Source: an uncultured Clostridia bacterium
GTDB taxonomy: Bacteria > Bacillota > Clostridia > Oscillospirales > Acutalibacteraceae
Assembly (NCBI GenBank): GCA_945874765.1
Contig: CAMCHQ010000015.1
Location: 1 to 49,398 of the forward strand
Length of the DNA: 49,398 nt
Reading direction: 5' to 3'
Shown here: piece by piece, positions 42,953-49,398 of the stretch
How positions within the stretch are numbered: position 1 is the stretch's first letter
How the letters are laid out: each line of letters starts with the position of its first letter
Notes under the pieces: generated by a model
Database searches by the model: none
What the model saw: only the letters and a program-made list of their open reading frames with translations
What the model was told of the DNA's origin: nothing
Made by a program: the position numbers and the translations under genes

Positions 42953-43068
42953 AAAAAAAGACCCGCATAAACGAGTCTTTAATAATCACACACTGTGATG
43001 TTGGCAATGCAACGATTTGAATAAATTTTTATTTGAACTTATAGTGTAATCTCATAAGGTCTTGAGAT
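42953..43068 (-). ncRNA. tracrRNA of the type II-A CRISPR system
   Basis: The plus strand at 43031-43060 matches the CRISPR repeat, so the minus-strand RNA is an anti-repeat. Pairing with the repeat gives a 6-base lower stem (43031-43036), a bulge of GA in crRNA against AAGU in tracrRNA (43037-43040) and a 20-base upper stem with one G-U pair. Downstream follow GTTG/CAAC (43000-43013), ATCACA/TGTGAT (42985-42999) and the terminator hairpin AAAGACTCG/CGGGTCTTT with a U-run. One terminator pair is G-U only on this strand, which supports the orientation. Ends are estimates from promoter and terminator. Confidence 0.88.
43017..43045 (+). promoter_or_regulatory. Candidate cas9 promoter
   Basis: TTGAAT (43017-43022), a 17-base spacer and TATAGT (43040-43045). 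The -10 lies inside the sequence complementary to the tracrRNA anti-repeat, so cas9 and tracrRNA transcripts would start opposite each other and overlap. Confidence 0.5.
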
Positions 43069-43074
43069 GTCTAT

Positions 43075-43103
43075 ATATTAGCATTTTAAATCACATTTGT
43101 CAA
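43075..43103 (-). promoter_or_regulatory. tracrRNA promoter
   Basis: On the minus strand, TTGACA (43103-43098), a 17-base spacer and TAATAT (43080-43075) predict a start near 43068, a few bases before the anti-repeat. Confidence 0.7.
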
Positions 43104-43130
43104 CAAAAACTTTTTAAGGGAGAAAAATTT

Positions 43131-46100
43131 ATGGAAAAAGAGTATTATTTGGGACTTGATATCGGCACCGATTCAATCGGTTGGGCAGTTTGCAATACCG
43201 ATTACAAAATTCAAAAATTTAAGGGAAATGCTATGTGGGGCATAAGGCTTTTTGAAGAAAGCAGTTCTGCCGGGGAACGCCGTGGATTTCGTTCATCCCG
43301 CAGAAGAACCCAGAGAAAGCGTGAAAGGTTAAATCTTTTGGAAATGCTTTTTGATGAGGAGATTTCAAAAATTGACCCTGCGTTCTTTATTAAACTTCGT
43401 GAAAGTAATTTGTATCTTGAAGATAAATCCACAAAAATTCCTTATTGTGTATTTTCCGATGAAAATTATACCGATAAAGACTTTCACACCGAATATCCTA
43501 CAATCTATCATTTAAGATACGAACTTATTAAAAATAAAAATCCTCACGATGTCAGACTTGTATATCTTGCACTTCATCATATAATTAAAAATCGTGGTCA
43601 TTTTCTTTTTGATTATTCTTATGAAAATGATTCGTCAGGCGACTTTTTACCCGTCTTTAACGATTTGAAAGAGTATTTTTATGAAAATTATGAAATTGAA
43701 CTTGATTGCAGCGATGTTGACGATTTTGCGAATACTTTAAAAGATAAATCATTAGGAAAAGCTAAGAAAAATGCAAAAATTGCCGAGCTTTTTAAGGTTA
43801 CAAAAAAAGATGACAAAATGCTTTACAGTGCCCTTTCTCTTTTAAGCGGTTCCTCTGTTAAACTTGCTGATATTTTTGATGATGAAGCTCTTAATGACGT
43901 TGATAAGAAAAGTGTTTCTTTTTCTTCGGGTTTTGACGATAATGCACCCGATTACGAAACATATCTCGGCGAACGCTTTGAACTGTTAGAAAAATTAAAA
44001 GCTGTTTATGATTGGGCTGTCCTTGCCGATATTTTGAACGGTAAGCAGTATATATCAGAAGCTAAAGTTGCAACGTACGAAAAGCATAAAAACGATTTAA
44101 AATTACTTAAAAGCTATGTGAAGAAATATCTGCCGCAAAAGAAAGCGGAAATATTTAATTTAAGTTCTAAGGACAACAACTATGTTGCATATTCAAAACA
44201 TATCAAAACAAGCAAGGGTACAGGTGTGCTCAATACAACCTGCTGTCAAGAGGATTTTTGCGCTTATTTAAAGAAAACTTTGGGCACTTGTCAAGATGAT
44301 TCTTACAAGGAAATGTTTGATGAAATAGAAAATTCGACTTTTATGCCGAAGCAGGTTACTAAGGATAACGGCGTTATCCCAATGCAGCTTAACGAAAAGG
44401 AACTTGTTGCTATTTTGGATAATGCAAAGCAATATTTGCCTTTCTTGCTCAATAAAGACAGCGGCGGCAAAACGGTTTATGAAAAAATCAAAGCTCTCTT
44501 TGAATACCGTATTCCTTATTATATAGGTCCGCTTAATAACCATTCCAAAAAATATTGGATTGTAAGAAAAAATGAAAAAATTTATCCTTGGAATATCAAA
44601 GAGGTTGTGGATTTTGATAAATCAGCCGAAAAATTTATTGAAAATTTGACGAGTAAATGTACTTATCTTCCCGAATATGACGTTATCCCTAAAAATTCCT
44701 TGCTTTATAATAAATTCTGCGTTTTAAACGAACTTAATAATCTTAAAATTGACGGTGAGAAAATAACCGTTGAGCTAAAACAGGCAATTTATAATGACCT
44801 TTTCAAAAATTATTATAAGGTTACCAATAAAAGACTTCGTGATTATTTGAACTCTAAAAATATCGCTTTTGATGAAATCGGTGGAATTGATAACGATTTT
44901 AAATCTTCTTTAAAGTCCTATCGGGATTTAAACGGCTATAATCTTACAGAAGAGCAGAAAGAAGAAGTTATTAAAGCAATAACCATTTTTGGTGATGATA
45001 AAAAACTTTTGAAGAAAAGGCTTAAAAATGAGTTTGCCAATTGTCTTACCGATGATGAAATTAAGAAAATTTGCAAACTTAAATACACCGGCTGGAGCAA
45101 TCTTTCAAGAGAATTTTTAACAGATGTTACCGCTGTTTATAAAAAGACAGGGGAGCTGATTAATATTATTTCCGCCTTGTGGGAAACAAATTATAATTTA
45201 ACCTCTCTTCTTTACAGCAATGATTTTTGCTGCGACGGTAAGGACAATAAAACCTTTAATGACAAAATCAATGAGTTAAATTCATTTGACGGTAATAAGA
45301 CTTTAAATCAAATAGTTGAAGACCTTTATGTTTCTCCGCTTGTAAAAAGACCTATTTATCAGTCGCTTTTAATAACTAAAGAGATTGAAAAAATTATGAA
45401 GTGCCCGCCTAAAAAGATTTTTGTCGAGGTGGCAAGAGGTCCCGAGGAAAAGAAACGTACGGTGTCAAGAAGAGATAAACTTTTGGATTTGTATAAATCC
45501 TGTAAAAAAGATTATCCGAAACTTTTTGATGAACTTTCAAATGATATCGCTGACGATGATTTGAAAAGCGATAAGCTTTATCTCTATTTTACTCAGTTTG
45601 GAAAATGTATGTATACGGGCGAAAATATTGATTTAGCCGATTTGCTCAATAAGAATTTATATGACATTGACCATATTTATCCTCAGTCTAAAATTAAAGA
45701 TGACAGTTTGGATAACAGGGTTCTTGTTAAGAAAACGACTAATTCCAAAAAAGATAACGAATATCCTCTCTCAAGTCAAATCAGAGAAAAAATGACCCCT
45801 CATTGGAAGGCTTTGCTTGATAAAGGACTTATCAGCAAGAAAAAATATGAGCGCTTGGTAAGAAATTATCCTTTGAGTGATGACGAGCTTACTCAGTTTA
45901 TTTCACGTCAGCTTGTTGAAACACGTCAGTCAACTAAGGCTGTTGCAAATATTCTTGAACAGCTTTACCCACGTCCTGATACTGAAATTGTTTATGTTAA
46001 AGCGGCTCTTGCATCTGAATTTCGTCATCAATATGATATGCTCAAATGTCGTGAAGTAAATGATTTACACCACGCTAAAGACGCATATCTTAATATCGTT

Positions 46101-47138
46101 GTCGGTAATGTTTATAACGTTAAATTTACTCATAATAAAGCAAACTTTATTAAACATTTGCAAAATAACGATAAAAATTATACCGTTAAACTTGATTCTA
46201 TGCTTAAGCATAATATCGACGGTGCGTGGATTGCCGATAACAATATATCATTAAATATTGTTAAATCAACAATGAATAAAAACAATATTCGTTATACACG
46301 TTATGCGTTTACAAAACACGGTAAATTTTTTGACGCTACGCTACAGAAGAAAACTGGTACAGGAAGTGTTCCGTTGAAAGAAAAATCACCCTTAAATGAT
46401 ATTTCTAAATATGGTGGTTATACACAGATTGGAGTGAGCTATTTTGGTATAGCTAAAATTGAAAAGAAAAAGTTTGACGATATTATCATATTTCCTGTTT
46501 ATATTTATAATGAAAAAGAATACAGGAAATATCCATTGGAATATGCTAAAAAAGTGACAAAAAAGCATTTATCTAAAATATTAGTGAAAAAATTAAAAAT
46601 TGATTCACTTTTAAGTGTAGATTCATATAGAATTTTTCTTAGTGGCAATGGTGACTCAGGAAGATTTTGTTATAAACCATATTCACAATTAATAATAGAA
46701 CCTTGCTATGAAAAGTATTTAAAGAAAGCATTCAAATATCTTGATAATTGTAAAAAAAGTAAAAGAGAACTTCCTATAAGTATATATGATGGTATTAGTG
46801 AAGAAATGAATATGGAAATATATAAATATCTTTGTGGTAAAATGGAATTGCCTGCTTTTGCGTTTTCTTTTTATGACTATGGTACAAAATTAAAAGATAA
46901 ATATGGTGATTATTCAAAATTAAAAGTATATGATCAGTTATGCGTTTTAGAAGCAATAATAAAGACTTTAAAGTCGGATACAGTTGTAGGAGATATAAAA
47001 AAGTTACTAGGTGTATCTTACAGTGGATTTAGATGTAGCAAGATTTTTAACTTAAAAAAGAATAATTCATTGAAACTTATTAATCAATCAATTACAGGTT
47101 TGTATGAATATGAATTTGAACTTGTAAATAAAGAGTGA
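43131..47138 (+). CDS. cas9: Type II-A CRISPR effector nuclease Cas9
   Basis: The 1335-residue RNA-guided nuclease has RuvC-I 'YLGLDIGTDSIGWAV' (Asp10), an Arg-rich bridge helix (about 49-68), a REC lobe, RuvC-II 'IFVEVARG' (Glu766), HNH 'YDIDHIYPQS' (His848, Asn871) and RuvC-III 'HHAKDAYLNIVVG' (His981, Asp984), so both nuclease sites look active. The PAM-interacting domain starts near residue 1070 ('SKYGGYTQIG') and ends 'LINQSITGLYEYEFEL'. From about 46340 onward codon use changes. AAGGGAGA selects the ATG; an in-frame ATG at 43062 lies upstream of it. cas1 follows 12 bases later. Confidence 0.97.
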   Translation: MEKEYYLGLDIGTDSIGWAVCNTDYKIQKFKGNAMWGIRLFEESSSAGERRGFRSSRRRTQRKRERLNLLEMLFDEEISKIDPAFFIKLRESNLYLEDKSTKIPYCVFSDENYTDKDFHTEYPTIYHLRYELIKNKNPHDVRLVYLALHHIIKNRGHFLFDYSYENDSSGDFLPVFNDLKEYFYENYEIELDCSDVDDFANTLKDKSLGKAKKNAKIAELFKVTKKDDKMLYSALSLLSGSSVKLADIFDDEALNDVDKKSVSFSSGFDDNAPDYETYLGERFELLEKLKAVYDWAVLADILNGKQYISEAKVATYEKHKNDLKLLKSYVKKYLPQKKAEIFNLSSKDNNYVAYSKHIKTSKGTGVLNTTCCQEDFCAYLKKTLGTCQDDSYKEMFDEIENSTFMPKQVTKDNGVIPMQLNEKELVAILDNAKQYLPFLLNKDSGGKTVYEKIKALFEYRIPYYIGPLNNHSKKYWIVRKNEKIYPWNIKEVVDFDKSAEKFIENLTSKCTYLPEYDVIPKNSLLYNKFCVLNELNNLKIDGEKITVELKQAIYNDLFKNYYKVTNKRLRDYLNSKNIAFDEIGGIDNDFKSSLKSYRDLNGYNLTEEQKEEVIKAITIFGDDKKLLKKRLKNEFANCLTDDEIKKICKLKYTGWSNLSREFLTDVTAVYKKTGELINIISALWETNYNLTSLLYSNDFCCDGKDNKTFNDKINELNSFDGNKTLNQIVEDLYVSPLVKRPIYQSLLITKEIEKIMKCPPKKIFVEVARGPEEKKRTVSRRDKLLDLYKSCKKDYPKLFDELSNDIADDDLKSDKLYLYFTQFGKCMYTGENIDLADLLNKNLYDIDHIYPQSKIKDDSLDNRVLVKKTTNSKKDNEYPLSSQIREKMTPHWKALLDKGLISKKKYERLVRNYPLSDDELTQFISRQLVETRQSTKAVANILEQLYPRPDTEIVYVKAALASEFRHQYDMLKCREVNDLHHAKDAYLNIVVGNVYNVKFTHNKANFIKHLQNNDKNYTVKLDSMLKHNIDGAWIADNNISLNIVKSTMNKNNIRYTRYAFTKHGKFFDATLQKKTGTGSVPLKEKSPLNDISKYGGYTQIGVSYFGIAKIEKKKFDDIIIFPVYIYNEKEYRKYPLEYAKKVTKKHLSKILVKKLKIDSLLSVDSYRIFLSGNGDSGRFCYKPYSQLIIEPCYEKYLKKAFKYLDNCKKSKRELPISIYDGISEEMNMEIYKYLCGKMELPAFAFSFYDYGTKLKDKYGDYSKLKVYDQLCVLEAIIKTLKSDTVVGDIKKLLGVSYSGFRCSKIFNLKKNNSLKLINQSITGLYEYEFELVNKE

Positions 47139-47150
47139 GGAGAATTTAAT

Positions 47151-48032
47151 ATGAGTTGGCGCACGGTTGTGGTAACAAAACCGTCTAAGCTTGATTATAC
47201 GATGGGCTATATGACGGTCAGAGATGTGGATAATACTGTTAAAATACATTTAAGCGAGATTTCGATTTTGATTATTGAAAATACTGCTTGTTCCATAACC
47301 TGTGCGCTTTTAAGCGAGCTTGATTTAAAGAAAATAAAAGTTATATTTTGCGACGCAAAGCGTAATCCGCAAAGTGAACTTGTGTCATATTACGGAAGTC
47401 ATGATTGCAGTCAAAAACTTAAAAATCAAATGGCATGGCCTGAAATATCCAAGCAACAGGTGTGGACGGTTATTGTTGCACAGAAAATAAAAAATCAAGC
47501 CGCTCTTCTTGATTTTTATAAGCTTGAAGAAGTTCCGCTTCTCGAAAGTTATGTCGAAGAACTTGAGTTTAATGATGTTACTAACAGAGAAGGACACGCC
47601 GCAAAGGTGTACTTTAATTCGCTGTTCGGTAAAAGATTTACAAGAAGCGACGATATACCTACAAATGCGGCACTTAATTATGGCTACAGTATTATTTTGT
47701 CATGCTTTAACCGTGAAATTGTCAGCAGCGGATATTTAACTCAGCTTGGTCTTTTCCACGGAAATATGTTTAATCAATTTAATTTAAGCTGTGATTTAAT
47801 GGAACCTTTTAGACCGTTTGTTGATAATTTGGTTAAAAATATGGAACCTAAGGAATTTGATAAAAACGAAAAGCAAACGATATTAACCTTACTTAATAAA
47901 GAAATTATTATAGACGGCAGAACGAATACGATGATTAATGCAATTAAAATTTATTGCAAAAGTATCTTTTCCGCTATTGAAGAAAACGATGTGTCACTGA
48001 TTAAATTTCCTACTATGAATTATGAGCTATAG
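47151..48032 (+). CDS. cas1: CRISPR integrase Cas1
   Basis: The 293-residue type II Cas1 begins '[16 protein letters not shown]'. Its metal ligands are Glu147 in '[11 protein letters not shown]', His203 in 'LGLFHGN' and Asp215/Glu218 in '[13 protein letters not shown]'. With Cas2 it inserts new spacers at the leader end of the array. GGAGAA precedes the ATG. The last 11 bases overlap cas2. Confidence 0.97.
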   Translation: MSWRTVVVTKPSKLDYTMGYMTVRDVDNTVKIHLSEISILIIENTACSITCALLSELDLKKIKVIFCDAKRNPQSELVSYYGSHDCSQKLKNQMAWPEISKQQVWTVIVAQKIKNQAALLDFYKLEEVPLLESYVEELEFNDVTNREGHAAKVYFNSLFGKRFTRSDDIPTNAALNYGYSIILSCFNREIVSSGYLTQLGLFHGNMFNQFNLSCDLMEPFRPFVDNLVKNMEPKEFDKNEKQTILTLLNKEIIIDGRTNTMINAIKIYCKSIFSAIEENDVSLIKFPTMNYEL

Positions 48033-48342
48033 ATTTATGAGAGTAATTGTGTTTTTTGATTTACCTGTTAAAACAAAGAAAGACAGACGGGAATATTCAA
48101 GCTTTAGAAAATATCTTGTCAAAAGCGGATTTTTGATGATGCAGGAATCGGTTTATTCCAAACTTGCTTTAAATCAAAATGTTGCAAACGCAATATGCGA
48201 GTCTGTTAAAAAGCATAAACCGTCTGCCGGACTTGTTCAAATGCTGACCGTTACCGAGAAACAATATTCCAAAATGGAAATGGTTGTCGGTTCAAATGAC
48301 AGCGAGGTTGTTGCTAATGATGAAAGGCTTTTGATATTATGA
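48022..48342 (+). CDS. cas2: CRISPR adaptation protein Cas2
   Basis: The 106-residue protein starts '[20 protein letters not shown]', like other type II-A Cas2 proteins, with the ferredoxin-fold Asp in 'FFDLP'. '[19 protein letters not shown]' and '[16 protein letters not shown]' follow. I use the first ATG because this MSYRxMR N terminus is typical; an ATG five codons on is possible. It overlaps cas1 by 11 bases and csn2 by four (ATGA), so the cas genes are translationally coupled. Confidence 0.95.
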   Translation: MSYRFMRVIVFFDLPVKTKKDRREYSSFRKYLVKSGFLMMQESVYSKLALNQNVANAICESVKKHKPSAGLVQMLTVTEKQYSKMEMVVGSNDSEVVANDERLLIL

Positions 48343-49016
48343 TGTTTTCATATAAATACTTAAATGATACTGTTGAGTTTTCAAACGGTAAAATTTCGGT
48401 TTTAGTTATTGAAAACAAGAAAATTTTCAGGCAAACTTTGAGTTCGTTTTTTGACGATACAGTTGAAGAATTTTTTACTTTTTCTCAAGATTTTAAGCCG
48501 TTTGATTTCAATAAAAAGGGAATTTTTATTTCCGATGTGCTAGACTTAAATTTTCAAAATAAAAAACTGTCAACAAAAATAAATTCGGTTATGCAGCAAA
48601 CCGCCGTTAATGAATACGGCGAAGATTTAGCGTCGATTCAAGCGTTGCTTGTAAATCTTTTTGATAAACTAAATCAAATGTATGATTTTGAATATGATTC
48701 AAATTTTGAAATTGATTATCCGTCAATATTAAAACTCTTACCGTTTAATATTGATGTGTCATCTTCCGATTTGCCGCAGCTTCTTATATCTTATATATTG
48801 CTTTTGAATAAGTATCTTAAGTTTGATTTGTTTGTACTTCACAGTATATATGATTTTTTCGATTTAAATGAGCTTGAAAGCATTTTTGAAACATTATCTC
48901 TTAATCATATTAATGTTTTGGTTTTGTCATCCTCTAAACCTGTTACCGTGTCAAAATTTGAAGAGTTACATATTTTGGACTCTGATTTGTGCGTTATTGA
49001 CAACGGTAATATTTAA
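48339..49016 (+). CDS. csn2: CRISPR adaptation protein Csn2
   Basis: The 225-residue protein is a short-form Csn2, the ring-forming DNA-end-binding protein that defines subtype II-A and takes part in spacer acquisition. Recognisable parts are '[24 protein letters not shown]', given here as '[20 protein letters not shown]', the degenerate P-loop-like core and '[14 protein letters not shown]' towards the end. Identification rests on position, length and the N-terminal pattern. ATGA overlap with cas2; a second ATG follows immediately. The array promoter's -35 lies in its last codons. Confidence 0.9.
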   Translation: MMFSYKYLNDTVEFSNGKISVLVIENKKIFRQTLSSFFDDTVEEFFTFSQDFKPFDFNKKGIFISDVLDLNFQNKKLSTKINSVMQQTAVNEYGEDLASIQALLVNLFDKLNQMYDFEYDSNFEIDYPSILKLLPFNIDVSSSDLPQLLISYILLLNKYLKFDLFVLHSIYDFFDLNELESIFETLSLNHINVLVLSSSKPVTVSKFEELHILDSDLCVIDNGNI

Positions 49017-49080
49017 CGATATAATAAATACAATATCTTGTGAGTTACCCTGTGCAATATAGTGGCGCAGCTTATTTGAG
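48997..49080 (+). promoter_or_regulatory. CRISPR array promoter and leader
   Basis: TTGACA (48997-49002), a 17-base spacer and TATAAT (49020-49025) make a perfect consensus promoter that overlaps the 3' end of csn2. The leader ends ATTTGAG directly before the first repeat, resembling the leader-anchoring sequence reported for type II-A arrays. Confidence 0.8.
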
Positions 49081-49398
49081 GTTTGAGAATAGTGTAATTT
49101 CATAAGGTAGTAAAACCGTTCAACCTATGATATTCTTGCCGATTTGTTTGAGAATAGTGTAATTTCATAAGGTAGTAAAACTCGCATATCTTCGCCCACT
49201 CCTCACGCTCTGTTTGAGAATAGTGTAATTTCATAAGGTAGTAAAACTGTAACAATGTTAATACTATAATCAATAGTGTTTGAGAATAGTGTAATTTCAT
49301 AAGGTAGTAAAACATGCTTCTTGAGGGTTGAGCGCATCAGCCCGTTTGAGAATAGTGTAATTTCATAAGGTAGTAAAACTTCAGCATTGCGAGTGTGT
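49081..49398 (+). CRISPR. Type II-A CRISPR array, five repeats, cut by the window edge
   Basis: Five identical 36-base repeats start at 49081, 49146, 49212, 49278 and 49344. The repeat begins GTTTGAGAATAGTG and ends AAGGTAGTAAAAC, as expected for type II-A. Complete spacers are 29, 30, 30 and 30 bases; a fifth is cut after 19 bases. The repeats show no degeneration, consistent with the leader-proximal end. crRNA direction is left to right, because only then does the repeat pair with the tracrRNA anti-repeat next to each spacer. Confidence 0.98.

Noticed and set aside
43062-43130. 23-residue N-terminal extension of Cas9 from an upstream ATG
   Set aside because: AAGGGAGA sits directly before the second ATG, and that start puts the catalytic Asp at residue 10, as in other Cas9 proteins.
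49100-49315. A repetitive minus-strand open frame ('FYYLMKLHYSQT' units)
   Set aside because: It is simply the CRISPR repeats read in reverse; there is no start context.

Overview
This AT-rich window looks like chromosome of a low-GC Gram-positive anaerobe of the class Clostridia, probably an Oscillospirales (Ruminococcaceae-like) gut bacterium. That placement rests on gene content and order (rnj-rplI-dnaB-tilS-ftsH; tig-clpP-clpX-lon-engB; ruvX, then paired TIGR03960/DUF2344 genes; rplS-rbgA-rnhB-yraN), on AGGAGG-type ribosome binding sites, and on many consensus-like promoters with 17-base spacers. No 16S gene is present, so the taxonomy is inference.

Positions 1-28,000. A row of three hairpins at the left edge is followed by an alpha/beta hydrolase, a TraX-like membrane protein, a ROK sugar kinase, two poorly characterised genes and RNase HI. 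Then comes a long, mostly co-directional housekeeping block: RNase J, L9, DnaB, TilS, FtsH, a type IIA topoisomerase pair, SecG, a DEDDh exonuclease with a zinc ribbon, a class A penicillin-binding protein, the YqgF/RuvX nuclease, a small M50 protease, a radical-SAM pair, L19, RbgA, RNase HII, YraN and threonine synthase. A 56-residue DUF1540 gene lies on the minus strand.

Positions 28,000-41,600. Metallophosphoesterase, trigger factor-ClpP-ClpX, a secreted Fn3-like protein, Lon-EngB, a diaminopimelate decarboxylase-like enzyme, a YerC regulator with a methyltransferase, Hsp33, five tRNA genes (Val, Asp, Phe, Gly, Cys), an orphan ArsR regulator with a candidate operator, an unrecognised 54-residue minus-strand ORF, and a lipoprotein DNA/RNA endonuclease.

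Positions 41,560-49,398. An IS3-family (IS150-like) element appears to sit inside the loop of the endonuclease gene's terminator. Next is a complete type II-A CRISPR-Cas locus: a tracrRNA on the minus strand, then cas9-cas1-cas2-csn2, a leader with a consensus promoter, and five repeats of an array that runs off the right edge. The predicted tracrRNA:repeat duplex has the same 2:4 bulge as the Streptococcus pyogenes system. The C-terminal PAM-interacting part of Cas9 differs sharply in codon use from the rest of the gene and lacks the NGG-reading arginine pair, which points to a swapped PAM-recognition module. This locus, with its overlapping cas9 and tracrRNA promoters, is the most interesting part of the window.
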